From Deinococci bacterium (GTDB lineage Bacteria > Deinococcota > Deinococci > Deinococcales > Trueperaceae): 64,000 nucleotides of DNA. Location: the NCBI GenBank assembly GCA_030149325.1, contig JASBRS010000010.1, positions 62,001-126,000 on the forward strand. Direction: 5' to 3'. This document shows positions 51,415 to 60,973 of the stretch, piece by piece. Position 1 is the stretch's first letter, and each line of letters begins with the position of its first letter. The notes below the pieces were generated by a model. The model was not told where the DNA came from. It did no database searches and was given only the letters and a program-made list of their open reading frames with translations. The translations under genes and the position numbers were made by a program.

Positions 51415-54192
51415 TTGCGCGATGCAACCGACGGTCGAGGGGCCGGGGCCACGGGTCCGCCGAGGCGGCTCCGGTGGGAGTTGCCCGTCGCGCCCGACGC
51501 GTCACCCGGTCCCGCCGTCACCCTCACCCCCAACCCGCGGGCCGCCCGCGCCCACGGGGTCGAGCCGCGCTCGTTCGAGCGCCTGGCGCGGGACCTGCTG
51601 CGGCCGCTCGGATTGCAGCCGGCTCCCGAGCTGGCGCGCTGGCGCACGCTGCGCGACGCCGTCCGGGAGGTGCTGACCCCCCAGGACGTCGACGGCACGA
51701 CCCGGGCGGTGGGCGCGACGGTGCGCGAGGTGCTCCGCGCCGGGGTGCATCGCGCGCCGTCGGAGGGCTCCGAACGCCTGCTGCGCATCACCGCGCTGGC
51801 GCACCGCTACCGCGACGCGTTGCTGGCCCGGGGCCTGGTCGATCCCGCCGAGACGCTGTGGCAGGTCGCCCGCGAGGGCCCCTACGGCGACCGCCCGCCG
51901 CCCCGGCTCCGCCTCCGGGTGGTGGGCTATCCGCGCTTCGGCGCGGCCGAGCTGGCCTTCCTGACGGCCGTCGCGGGTCCCGGGAGCGCGGTGGAGCTGC
52001 CCGACGGCGACGACGCCCTGTACGAGGACGTACGCGCGCTCGGGCGCGCGCTGGAGCAGCACGGCTGGACCCGGCGCGCCCGGGATGCGAGCGAGGGCGC
52101 CCCGGCGCCCGCCGCCCCCGTGGTGCGCGGCTGGCGGCTGCCCTCGCGCGAGGCCGAGGTCCGCGCCGTGCTCGGCGAGGTCCGTCGGCTGCTGATCGAG
52201 GGCACCCCCGCCGACGCCATCGCGCTGGCGGCGCGCGACGACGTCGGCTACGCGCCGCTGGTCCGGGCCGTGGCCTGGGAGTACGGCCTGCCGGTCGTTG
52301 CCGCCTTCGCCGCGCCGCTGCGAGACACCGCGGTGGGGGCCTGGACCGCCACCCTGTTGGAGGTCGTGCGGGAGGGCCTTCCCTTCGAAGCGACGGCGCG
52401 GCTGCTGGCCCATCCGCTGGGCGAGGGCCTGGCGCCCGCGGCCTGGGACGGCGCGCGGGCCACGCATCCACACGGGGCAGCGGCCTGGGGCGCCCTCGAT
52501 CCGCGAGCCGAGGAGCTGGCGTGGCCGGCGAGGGACCGTCGGGACGCCCTGACGGCGCGCCTGCGCAGGGCGTGGCAGCGTTTCGGGGTGGCGGGAGGGG
52601 TGGCCGACGCTGCGGCCTCCCGGCCGACCGAGGTGGTGGCGCTGCAGCGCCTGGCCGGGGCCGTCGCCGACCTGGCGCGACCGGCCGACGAGGTGGTCAC
52701 GCTCGGCGCGTTCCTGCGCGAGGTCGACGCGCTCCTGCGTCTGCTCGCGGTACCCGCCGATGCCGGGCGCCGTGGGGTGGAGCTCCACACCCCCCTGGCG
52801 CTGTACGGCGCGCGGGTCCGTCACCTGTTCGTGCTGGGTGCGGCCGAGGGCGTGCTGCCCCAACGCATCGCCGACGACGCCGTGCTCGACTTCGCCGAGC
52901 GCGCCGCTGCCGCCCGCGCGGGACTGCCGCTCGAGGGCGCGGCCGAGGCCGCGCGGCGCGAGGCGCTTTCGCTCAAGGCGCTGCTGTGGACCGTCGGGAG
53001 CGATCCCGAGGGCTCGCTCACGCTCAGCTTCGCCGAGGACGAGGGCATCGCCAGCCCCATCTTCGCCGAGCTGGGCGTCCGACCCGGGCCGCCCCCAGGG
53101 CGCCCCCCCGCCAGCGCCGAGGAGGCGCGCCGTCGACGCCTGCTCGACGCCCCGGACGCCGCCGACGACGCCGTGCTCGACGCGGCTCGACGCGCCTGGC
53201 GCATCGAGCGCGGGCGTGAGGACGGCTCGCCGCCCGATGCCTACGACGGCATCGTGGGCGAGCCGTTCCCGGTCGAACGCCACCTCTTCAGCGCCACCCA
53301 GCTCCTCGATCTGGGGCAGTGCGCCTTCCGCTGGCTGTGCCGGATCCCGCTGGGGCTGGCCGAGGCCGTCGAGGCCGACGACGACGTCAGCCCGCTGCTG
53401 CGCGGGCGCCTCTACCACCGAACGCTGGAGCTCGCCCTGGAGCGGGCCCGGGCCGCGATCGGGGCGGCCGGCTCCGGCGCCGAGCTACGGCAGGCCGCGC
53501 TGGACGCGCTCGCGCCCTCCTTCGAGCAGGCCGAGGCCGAGGAGGGCGCGTTCGCCGTCCCGGCCTGGGAGCTGCGGCGCGGGCCCCACCTGGAGCAGCT
53601 CGCGCGCGTGCTACGCGCCCCCTCGTTCCTCCCGGACGACGCCACGGTGGCGGCGTTGGAGCGCTGGTTCCCGCCCCGCGACGGTCGCGAAGCTCGGTGG
53701 CGCGGCTTCCCTGTCCACGGCAAGGTCGACCGCATCGACCGGCGTCCCGACGGCGCCGTGCTGATCGACTACAAGACGCGCTCGACGCGGCCCTCGGGGG
53801 CGCAGGACGAGCACGGCAAGGCGCGCCTCGACCTGCAGCTCCCCCTCTACCTGGAGGCGGCGGCGCCCGCCCTGCTCCCCGGCGAGCGGGTGGCGGGAGC
53901 CCAGTACTACTCGCTCACCAAGGCCGAGGTGCTGCGCGAGGTGCGCCTCGATCCCGCGCTCGAACGCGACCTCGACGCCTTCGCCGACCGCACGCGGGGC
54001 CGCCTGGCGGCCGGCGCCTACCCCGTGGCGCCCGACATCGACCTGGCGGCGTGCGCTACCTGCGACTTCGATCTGGTGTGCCGCAAGGGTCCGCGCACCG
54101 AGCGCATGCGGACGGCCGGCGCCTTCGAGCTCGACGCGGCCTCCGAGGGTGCGCCTTCCGGCCCCTCGGCCTCGTCGGAGCGCAGGCCATGA
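51415..54192 (+). CDS. AddB-like protein with PD-(D/E)XK iron-sulfur nuclease
   Basis: A 925-residue protein. The C-terminal RecB-family nuclease has VHGKVDRIDRRPDG and AVLIDYKT (Asp/Asp-Lys active site, about residues 767-785). The four-Cys cluster uses a Cys near 636-641 (QCAFRWLC) and the C-x2-C-x5-C set near 880 (CATCDFDLVC). The N-terminal two-thirds look like an inactivated helicase of the AddB/RecC type without a Walker A motif. I chose the TTG at 51415 because GGGAGG lies five nt upstream and no better start exists before VTLTPNPRAARAHG. It overlaps the AddA-like gene by 4 bp (ATGA). Confidence 0.82.
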   Translation: MRDATDGRGAGATGPPRRLRWELPVAPDASPGPAVTLTPNPRAARAHGVEPRSFERLARDLLRPLGLQPAPELARWRTLRDAVREVLTPQDVDGTTRAVGATVREVLRAGVHRAPSEGSERLLRITALAHRYRDALLARGLVDPAETLWQVAREGPYGDRPPPRLRLRVVGYPRFGAAELAFLTAVAGPGSAVELPDGDDALYEDVRALGRALEQHGWTRRARDASEGAPAPAAPVVRGWRLPSREAEVRAVLGEVRRLLIEGTPADAIALAARDDVGYAPLVRAVAWEYGLPVVAAFAAPLRDTAVGAWTATLLEVVREGLPFEATARLLAHPLGEGLAPAAWDGARATHPHGAAAWGALDPRAEELAWPARDRRDALTARLRRAWQRFGVAGGVADAAASRPTEVVALQRLAGAVADLARPADEVVTLGAFLREVDALLRLLAVPADAGRRGVELHTPLALYGARVRHLFVLGAAEGVLPQRIADDAVLDFAERAAAARAGLPLEGAAEAARREALSLKALLWTVGSDPEGSLTLSFAEDEGIASPIFAELGVRPGPPPGRPPASAEEARRRRLLDAPDAADDAVLDAARRAWRIERGREDGSPPDAYDGIVGEPFPVERHLFSATQLLDLGQCAFRWLCRIPLGLAEAVEADDDVSPLLRGRLYHRTLELALERARAAIGAAGSGAELRQAALDALAPSFEQAEAEEGAFAVPAWELRRGPHLEQLARVLRAPSFLPDDATVAALERWFPPRDGREARWRGFPVHGKVDRIDRRPDGAVLIDYKTRSTRPSGAQDEHGKARLDLQLPLYLEAAAPALLPGERVAGAQYYSLTKAEVLREVRLDPALERDLDAFADRTRGRLAAGAYPVAPDIDLAACATCDFDLVCRKGPRTERMRTAGAFELDAASEGAPSGPSASSERRP

Positions 54193-57100
54193 CGCCCGCC
54201 GGCGAGGGCCTGCTCCCCGCCCAGGCGCGGGCCGCGCGCAGCCCGGCGAGCGTGGCGGTGGTGGCCGGCGCGGGAACGGGCAAGACGCACATGCTGGCGC
54301 ACCGCTACCTGTTCCACCTGGAGCAGGGGATGGGCCCCCTCGAGGTCGTGGCCGTGACCTTCACCGAGCGGGCGGCGGCCGAGCTGCGCGCCCGCATCCG
54401 GGCGCTGGTAGCCCACGCGCTTCCCGACCGTCCCGAGGTCGGCGTGGCCCTGGAGGCCGCGCAGATCAGCACCCTGCACGCGCTGGCCGCGCGCATCTGC
54501 CGCGACCACCCCGACGAGGCCGGGGTGCCGCCCGACTTCGCCGTCCTCGACGAGCTGGAGGGATCGCTGTGGCTGGCCGAGCGCCTCGACGAGGCGCTGG
54601 CCGGGCTGCCGGCCGAGGTGTTCGGCGAGCTCCCCTACCCGGAGGTGCGCGAGGCGCTGCGCCGACTGCTGGCCGATCCGCTGGAGGCGGAGGCGGCCTT
54701 CGCCGTCGGTCCCGAGGCGTGGCCGGAACAGGTGGCCGCGGCGCGCAGCGAGGCGCTGGCCCGGCTCACCTCCGGCCCCGCCTGGCGCGCGGCGGCCGCG
54801 GTGGTGCGTGGCGCGCATGGCGCCGACGGCGACAAGGCCGAGGTGGCCCGGGCCCTGGCCGAGGAGGGGCTCGACGCCCTCGATCGCGGTGCGACGGCGG
54901 CCGCACTGGAGGCGCTCGACGCGGTGCGCCTGACCGGCGGTCGGGCCGCGGCCTGGCCCGAGGGCGACCTCCCGCGCGTGAAGGAGGCGCTGAAGCTCCT
55001 GCGCGAGGCGGCGCGCGCGGCCGCCGCCGACGGCATCGTCGCGCTCGAGCTGGGTCCGGTCGACGAGCGCCTGGCCGCGCTGCTGCCGCACCTGCGCGAC
55101 GCCTTCGAGCGCGTGCGCGAGGGGCTGGCTGCGGAGAAGCGCCGGCGGCGCGTGCTCGACTTCGCCGACCTCGAGGTCCACGCCCTGCGCGCGCTCGAGG
55201 CCAGCGCCGTGAAGGGGCACTACGCCGAACGCTGGAAGGCCGTGCTGGTCGACGAGTTCCAGGACACCAGCCCCGCCCAGGAGCGGCTGCTGGACGCCCT
55301 CGCCGGCGGCATGGCGGTGACGGTGGTGGGCGACGAGAAGCAGAGCATCTACGGCTTCCGTGGTGCCGACGTGGAGGTGTTCCGGCGCTACCGGGCGCGC
55401 TTGCGCGAGGCGCGCCAGCGGCGCGGCGCCGATCCCGACGACGCCGAGGTGGTGATGGACGCCAGCTTCCGCGCCCACGGGCCGCTGACCCGGGTCCTCG
55501 ACGACGTCTTCGCGCCGGTGCTGGGTCCCCTCCACCAGCCGCTGCGGGCGGTGCGGGAGGCGCCGGTCGGCGAGGGGCCCTTCGTCCGCGCGCGGGCCAT
55601 CGACGGCTCCGCCCCCCGCGCCCGGGCCCAGGTGAGCGAGGCGCGCTTGATCGCGCGGGAGATCGCGGGCCTGCTGGCCTCCGGCCAGGAGGTGCGCGAC
55701 CCCGCGACGAGGGAGCTCCGCGCCGTTCGTCCCGGGGACATCGCGGTGCTGACCCGCACCTGGCAGCCGCTGGCGGTCTACGGCGAGATTCTGCCGGCGT
55801 TGGGGGTGCCGGCCGTGCACAGCGGCGGCGGCGACCTGCTGGCGACGCGCGAGGCGAAGGACGGCATGGCGCTGTTGCGGTTCGTGGCCGACCCCCGCGA
55901 CGACGTGGCGCTGGCGGCGCTGATGCGCAGCCCGCTGCTGGCGGTCGACGACCCGACGCTCTACCGCTTCGCCGCCGGCCTGCCGCCGGCCGACCCCGAA
56001 GCCGAGGGAGCCCGCCGGCGGGTGGCGTGGTGGCAGGGGCTGGAGGCCGAGGGGGCGCTGCCGGAGGGACTCGAGCGCGCTCGCAACGTCCTGCGCGAGC
56101 TGCGCCGTGCCCATCGCTGGCCGCCGAGCCGGGTGTTGCAGGTGGCCGACGCCCTCACCGGCTACAGCGCGGTGCTGGGCGGCCTGCCCGGCGCCGAGCG
56201 GCGGCTGGCCGACTGGTCGGGCTTCGTGGCCTTCGTGCGTGACCTCGAGCGCGGGCTCGGCGACGCCTTCAGCGTGGTACGGCGCCTGCGGCGCCTGCTC
56301 GCCGCGGAGGTGGAGGTGCCCCGACCGGTGCTCCATGCCGAAGGGGCCGTCGACCTGCTCACCATCCACCGGAGCAAGGGGCTGGAGTGGCCGGTGGTGG
56401 TGGTCGCCGACCTGGCGCGAGGCGGGACCCGCGGCGGCCCGAAGATGCTCCATCGGCGCGACCTGGGGGTGGGGGTGAGGCTGCAGGACGACGACGGCGC
56501 CGCCGTCGAGCCCGCCGTCTACCGGCTCCTGAGGCAGGAGCGCCGTCGGCGCGAGGAGGAGGAGACGCGTCGGGTGCTCTACGTCGCGCTCACCCGCGCC
56601 CGCGACCGCCTGCTGCTGACCGGGGCGGCTTCGCAGGGGGGCGGCTGGGACGTGCTGGCGCCCGGCCTCGAGGCCGCCGGGGTGGCGCTCGAGACGACGC
56701 CGTTCGATCCCGCCGAGGCCGCCTACCCGCCGCCGCCGGAGCCGGCGGCGGCGACCGGCACGTCGGCGGTGACGGTGCTGGAGCGCGAACGACTGGGCGC
56801 CTACGCCGCACACGTGGAGCCGCGGCGCCCGTCGGACCCGGCGCCAGGAGATGGCCGAGATGCCGGGGCGGGACGGTCGGGGGAGGCGGTCCGCTGGGAG
56901 CTGGCACTCACGCTGCTGGCCAGCGTCGACGACGCCTGGACGCCGCTGGCCCAGGCACTGCGGGCGGCCGGCCTGCCGGCGCCCGAGCTCGACCTGATCG
57001 ACGCGGCCCTGACGCAGCGAGGCGAGGAGGACGGGCGCCGCACCGCCATGGGCTGGCGGCGTGAGGCGCGCCCGCTGGTGGTGGTGGACGCCGCCACGCC

Positions 57101-57212
57101 CGCGGCCGACCACGACGTGGAGGTGCTGCGGCTCGACCCCTCGCGGGATCCCGCCGAAGGGGTCGAACGCGTGCGCCAGGCCCTGGGAGACGCCGCCGGG
57201 ACCGAGTCGTAG
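54189..57212 (+). CDS. AddA-like UvrD/Rep-type helicase
   Basis: A 1007-residue superfamily 1A helicase. Motifs in order: Walker A AGAGTGKT (26-33), VTFTERAAAELRAR (Ia), LVDEFQDTSPAQ (II), VVGDEKQSIYGFRGAD (III), LLTIHRSKGLEWPVV (V) and RRVLYVALTRARDR (VI). The C-terminal RecB-type nuclease domain normal in AddA is not visible; no GxxDxxxxDYK motif occurs after motif VI. With its partner it should unwind and trim double-strand breaks for recombination, with all nuclease activity in the AddB-like subunit. Confidence 0.88.
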   Translation: MTPAGEGLLPAQARAARSPASVAVVAGAGTGKTHMLAHRYLFHLEQGMGPLEVVAVTFTERAAAELRARIRALVAHALPDRPEVGVALEAAQISTLHALAARICRDHPDEAGVPPDFAVLDELEGSLWLAERLDEALAGLPAEVFGELPYPEVREALRRLLADPLEAEAAFAVGPEAWPEQVAAARSEALARLTSGPAWRAAAAVVRGAHGADGDKAEVARALAEEGLDALDRGATAAALEALDAVRLTGGRAAAWPEGDLPRVKEALKLLREAARAAAADGIVALELGPVDERLAALLPHLRDAFERVREGLAAEKRRRRVLDFADLEVHALRALEASAVKGHYAERWKAVLVDEFQDTSPAQERLLDALAGGMAVTVVGDEKQSIYGFRGADVEVFRRYRARLREARQRRGADPDDAEVVMDASFRAHGPLTRVLDDVFAPVLGPLHQPLRAVREAPVGEGPFVRARAIDGSAPRARAQVSEARLIAREIAGLLASGQEVRDPATRELRAVRPGDIAVLTRTWQPLAVYGEILPALGVPAVHSGGGDLLATREAKDGMALLRFVADPRDDVALAALMRSPLLAVDDPTLYRFAAGLPPADPEAEGARRRVAWWQGLEAEGALPEGLERARNVLRELRRAHRWPPSRVLQVADALTGYSAVLGGLPGAERRLADWSGFVAFVRDLERGLGDAFSVVRRLRRLLAAEVEVPRPVLHAEGAVDLLTIHRSKGLEWPVVVVADLARGGTRGGPKMLHRRDLGVGVRLQDDDGAAVEPAVYRLLRQERRRREEEETRRVLYVALTRARDRLLLTGAASQGGGWDVLAPGLEAAGVALETTPFDPAEAAYPPPPEPAAATGTSAVTVLERERLGAYAAHVEPRRPSDPAPGDGRDAGAGRSGEAVRWELALTLLASVDDAWTPLAQALRAAGLPAPELDLIDAALTQRGEEDGRRTAMGWRREARPLVVVDAATPAADHDVEVLRLDPSRDPAEGVERVRQALGDAAGTES

Positions 57213-57276
57213 GCGCGAGGCGCGGACCTCCGAGTTCGGTGCCCAGTCTCCGGTAGCGAGCCCCGCGGACCCCCGG

Positions 57277-57282
57277 TACAGT
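57277..57282 (+). promoter_or_regulatory. TACAGT -10 box, leaderless promoter of ada
   Basis: TACAGT is 6 nt before the ATG at 57289, with no ribosome site between. No -35 or Ada-box sequence is evident. Confidence 0.5.
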
Positions 57283-57288
57283 GCGCCC

Positions 57289-58395
57289 ATGACCCGACCG
57301 CTCCCCGCACCCGCCTTCCCCGGGCGGCGTGCCCCCGACCTGCCGCCGCGCGCCGAGATGCTGCGCGCCATGCTCGAGCGCGACGCCGCCCTCGACGGCA
57401 TCGTGTACGTGGCGGTGCGCACCACGGGCATCTTCTGCCGCCCGTCCTGCCCGGCGCGCAAGCCCAAGCCGGAGAACGTCACCTTCTTCGGCTCGGCGAA
57501 GGAGGCGCTGTCGAGCGGCTTCCGTCCCTGCCAGCGGTGCCGACCGCTCGAGCCCTTGGGGCATACGCCCGAGCCGATCCGCGCCCTGCTCGACGAGCTC
57601 GAGCGCGATCCCACGCGCCGCCTGTCCGATGCCGACCTACGCGAGCGCGGGCTCGAGCCCGGCGCGGTGCGGCGCTGGTTCAAGAAGCACCACGGCATGA
57701 CCTTCCACGCCTACCAGCGCGGCCGTCGCCTGGCCAGGGCGTTGCACGCGCTGGCCGACGGGGCCCCCGTCACCGACGCCGCCTTCGACCACGGCTACAC
57801 CTCCCTCAGCGGCTTCCAGGACGCCCTCCAGGCCGTCACCGGGCGCAGCGCCAGCGCCAGCCGCGACGCCGTGGTGGTGCATCTCGCGCGCCTGACGACG
57901 CCGCTCGGCGAGATGCTGCTGGGCGCCACCGACGACGCCGTGTGCCTGCTGGAGTTCACCGACCGCCCCATGCTGCAGACCCAGCTTGAGCGCATCGCCA
58001 AGCGCCTCGGCGGCGCCCTCGTTCCCGGGATCAACGACGTGGGGCGCCGGCTCGAGGCCGAGCTGGCGGCGTACTTCGCGGGCGAGCTGCGCGCCTTCCA
58101 GACGCCCCTCCTGCTCGCCGGGACCGACTTCCAGGAGCGCGTCTGGAACGAACTGCGCACCATCCCCTACGGCGAGACCCGCAGCTACGCCGAGCAGGCG
58201 GTGCGAATCGGGTCGCCCAGGGCCGTGCGGGCGGTGGCGCGCGCCAACGGCGACAACCGCATCGCCATCGTCGTGCCCTGCCACCGGGTGATCGGCGCCG
58301 ACGGCTCGCCGGTCGGGTACGGTGGGGGGATCTGGCGCAAGCGTTACCTGCTGGAGCTCGAGCGCAGGAACCGGGCCGACGCCGCCCGAGCCTGA
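57289..58395 (+). CDS. ada: Bifunctional Ada: methylphosphotriester/O6-methylguanine repair and regulator
   Basis: A 368-residue Ada. The N-terminal zinc domain keeps Cys50, Cys54, Cys81 and Cys84 with the same spacing as E. coli Cys38/42/69/72; Cys50 would accept the methylphosphotriester. An AraC-type helix-turn-helix follows (residues about 95-195, HHGMTFHAYQRGRRLARALH). The C-terminal O6-methylguanine transferase has VVPCHRVIG with Cys331. Methylated Ada activates alkylation-repair genes in known species, and the nearby AddA/AddB pair is also DNA repair. It is not clearly in an operon with them. Confidence 0.95.
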   Translation: MTRPLPAPAFPGRRAPDLPPRAEMLRAMLERDAALDGIVYVAVRTTGIFCRPSCPARKPKPENVTFFGSAKEALSSGFRPCQRCRPLEPLGHTPEPIRALLDELERDPTRRLSDADLRERGLEPGAVRRWFKKHHGMTFHAYQRGRRLARALHALADGAPVTDAAFDHGYTSLSGFQDALQAVTGRSASASRDAVVVHLARLTTPLGEMLLGATDDAVCLLEFTDRPMLQTQLERIAKRLGGALVPGINDVGRRLEAELAAYFAGELRAFQTPLLLAGTDFQERVWNELRTIPYGETRSYAEQAVRIGSPRAVRAVARANGDNRIAIVVPCHRVIGADGSPVGYGGGIWRKRYLLELERRNRADAARA

Positions 58396-58492
58396 CCTCG
58401 CCGGCGGGTCGTACGCGTCGTCACGCCGCGTCCGCGGGGGCGCGGCCCGGGGGCGGCGCCGTCGTGCGTCGTCCCGGGAAGGGGTGGGCACG

Positions 58493-59893
58493 GTGAACGA
58501 CGACGGCTCGAAGGACCTGCAGGGCCAGGACCTCGACGCGACCGCGCTGGCGCGCCTGCTGGAGGACGCGGCGGCGCGCTCGGCGGCGTACCTGGCCGGG
58601 CTGGATGGCCGGTACGTCGTGCCCGACCCCGGGGCGGTGGCCCGGCTCGACGAACTGCGCACGCCGCTGGCCGAGGCCGGCACCGACCCGACCGAGGTGC
58701 TGGCGTTGCTCGACGAGCGCATCTCACCCGCGACGCTGGGTCTGGCCGGCCGCCGCTTCTTCGGCTTCGTGGTCGGAGGCGCACTGCCGGTGACGCTGGC
58801 GGCCTCCACCCTCGCCACCGCCTGGGACCAGAACTCCAGCTACCACCACACCACCCCCGGCACCGCCACGCTGGAGGCCGTCGCGCTGGATTGGCTGGTC
58901 GACCTGCTCGACCTGCCGCAGGGCACCGGCGGCGGCTTCGTCACCGGCGCCACGGTGGCCAACGCCACGGCACTGGCGGCCGCTCGTCACGACGTTCTGG
59001 CGCGTGCCGGCTGGGACGTCGAGGCCGACGGGCTCTTCGGAGCCCCGCCGATCCGCGTGGTGGTGGGGGGCGAGGTCCACCCCACGGTGCGCAAGTCGCT
59101 GGGCCTACTGGGCCTGGGCAAGGATCGGGTGGAAGCGGTGCCGGCCGATGGCCAGGGGCGGTTCGTCGCCGACGCGCTCCCGCAGCTCGACGGCCCCGCC
59201 ATCGTCATCCTGCAGGCGGGCAACGTCAACACCGGCGCCTTCGATCCCTTCGGCGACGTCATCGACCGCGCCCATGCCATGGGCGCCTGGGTGCACGTCG
59301 ACGGCGCCTTCGGGTTGTGGGCGCGGGTCAGCCCCGCCCTGAAGGGCCTCACCGACGGGCTCGAACGCGCCGACTCCTGGGCGACCGACTTCCACAAGTG
59401 GCTCAACGTGCCCTACGACTCGGGCGTCGCGCTGGTGCGCGACCCCACGGCGCTGGCCGCCGCCATGGCGGTGACGGCCGCCTACCTGCCCGAGCCGGGG
59501 CCGCGCGACCCCTGCGACTTCACCCCCGAGCTGTCGCGCCGCGCCCGCGGCGTGGAGGTGTGGGCCGCCCTCAAGCGCCTCGGTCGGGGCGGCGTGCGCG
59601 ACCTGGTCGAGCGCTGCTCCGCCCACGCTCGCCGCTTCGCCGAGGGGCTGACGGAGGCCGGCTTCGAGGTGCTGAACGAGGTGGTGCTCAACCAGGTGCT
59701 GGTGTCGTTCGGGACGCCGGAGCGCACCCGCGCCGTCATCCAGGCGCTGCAGGACGACGGCACCTGCTGGTGCGGCGGGACCCTGTGGCAGGGGAGGACC
59801 GCCATGCGCATCTCGGTGTCCTCCTGGGCCACCACCGAGGCCGACGTCGAGCGTTGCCTGGAGGTGATGGTGCGCTTGGGGCGGGGCGGCTGA
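58493..59893 (+). CDS. PLP-dependent group II decarboxylase
   Basis: A 466-residue fold-type I PLP enzyme of the aromatic-amino-acid/glutamate decarboxylase group. The substrate/cofactor loop is GRRFFGFVVGGALP. FVTGATVANATALAAAR binds phosphate. The Asp/His region reads GAWVHVDGAFGLWARVS, and Schiff-base Lys302 is in TDFHKWLNVPYDSG. Substrate could be an aromatic amino acid, diaminobutyrate or cysteine-sulfinate. The GTG start follows GGGAAGGGG. The gene is not in an evident operon. Confidence 0.85.
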   Translation: MNDDGSKDLQGQDLDATALARLLEDAAARSAAYLAGLDGRYVVPDPGAVARLDELRTPLAEAGTDPTEVLALLDERISPATLGLAGRRFFGFVVGGALPVTLAASTLATAWDQNSSYHHTTPGTATLEAVALDWLVDLLDLPQGTGGGFVTGATVANATALAAARHDVLARAGWDVEADGLFGAPPIRVVVGGEVHPTVRKSLGLLGLGKDRVEAVPADGQGRFVADALPQLDGPAIVILQAGNVNTGAFDPFGDVIDRAHAMGAWVHVDGAFGLWARVSPALKGLTDGLERADSWATDFHKWLNVPYDSGVALVRDPTALAAAMAVTAAYLPEPGPRDPCDFTPELSRRARGVEVWAALKRLGRGGVRDLVERCSAHARRFAEGLTEAGFEVLNEVVLNQVLVSFGTPERTRAVIQALQDDGTCWCGGTLWQGRTAMRISVSSWATTEADVERCLEVMVRLGRGG

Positions 59894-59959
59894 ACGCGGG
59901 CTGACGGCGTGCCGGCCGGGGGCCTGGCGCCTGCGGCACCGGCTCCAGGGGCGTCCGCC

Positions 59960-60895
59960 TCAGCGGCGCAGCACCGACCGCGGCAGGTAGCACGACACGA
60001 TCCAGTTCGGCGCGTCGACCACCTCGCTGATCTTGAGGTCGGCCGCCACGCTGCACAGCACGTAGGCCTTCTCGCGACTCAGGCCGTGGTCGGCCTGCAG
60101 CCAGTCGACCATGCTGCGGACGGCGGTGCGGGCGTTGGCGTAGAGGTCCGGCCCGTGCCCGGTGGTGGCCATGTAGCCGCGGCTGTCGGCCCGGGTGAGC
60201 GGGCTGGGCGTGAGGAAGCGCAGCTCGTCGACGCGCAGGTCCTTGCGCAGGCGGAAGCGCAGCGTCACCGTCATGGGGGCCTCGATGCCGGTGCCGCAGA
60301 CCTCGCCGTCGCCCTGGGCGGCATGGCAGTCGCCGGTGGAGAACAGCGCGCCGGGCGCCAGCACCGGGAAGAAGGCGGTGGCGCCAGCGCGCAGCCCGCG
60401 GATGTCGATGTTGCCGGCGTTGGCCCGCGGCGGCGACGTGGTCAGGCGGCCGGGCTCGGCCGGGGCCACCCCCATCACGCCGCAGAACGGCTCGAACGGC
60501 ACCGCCACCTCGTCGGAGCCGCGGAAGCGGCAGACGTCGCCGTCGAGCTCCCAGTGCTGGAGGTAGGGGGCGGGGAACTCGTCGGCCAGCAGCCCGATGC
60601 CGCCCGGCGTGAAGCCGGTCCAACCCCAGCCGCGGTGCTCGAACGCCAGGATCTCGACCTCCAGCGTGTCGCCGGGTTCGGCCCCGACCACCGCCACCGG
60701 GCCGGTCAGGGCGTGCGCCCGCGAACGGTCGTAGCGGGCGTAGACGGAAGCGTCGGAGGCGGGCGTGAACTGCCCGTCGGTGGCGTCCTTGCACACGAAG
60801 GTCACGGTGTCGCCCGAGTCGATGGTGAGGCGGGCGGGGTGGTCGCGGTCCCAGAAGGCGTGGACCAGGCTGTCGTCGAGCAGGTGATCGGCCAC
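59960..60895 (-). CDS. Acetamidase/formamidase family amidohydrolase
   Basis: A 311-residue enzyme of the FmdA/AmdA family. It opens HAFWDRDHPARLTIDSGDTV, with SRAHALTGPVAVVGAEPGDT, AFEHRGWGWTGFTPG and AGNIDIRGLRAGATAFFPV, and closes STGDCHAAQGDGEVCGTGIE, all family blocks. It hydrolyses short amides such as acetamide or formamide to acid and ammonia. It is isolated from other nitrogen genes. The start is the ATG with GGGAGC upstream. The regulator gene encoded just upstream on the same strand may be unrelated. Confidence 0.9.
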   Translation of the reverse strand: MADHLLDDSLVHAFWDRDHPARLTIDSGDTVTFVCKDATDGQFTPASDASVYARYDRSRAHALTGPVAVVGAEPGDTLEVEILAFEHRGWGWTGFTPGGIGLLADEFPAPYLQHWELDGDVCRFRGSDEVAVPFEPFCGVMGVAPAEPGRLTTSPPRANAGNIDIRGLRAGATAFFPVLAPGALFSTGDCHAAQGDGEVCGTGIEAPMTVTLRFRLRKDLRVDELRFLTPSPLTRADSRGYMATTGHGPDLYANARTAVRSMVDWLQADHGLSREKAYVLCSVAADLKISEVVDAPNWIVSCYLPRSVLRR

Positions 60896-60973
60896 GGCGG
60901 GCTCCCTCGAGGCGGTGCTCTGGGGGCCATCCTACCGGCCCCGCCCACGGTCCGCGCCGTCCGCGCGGCCGGC

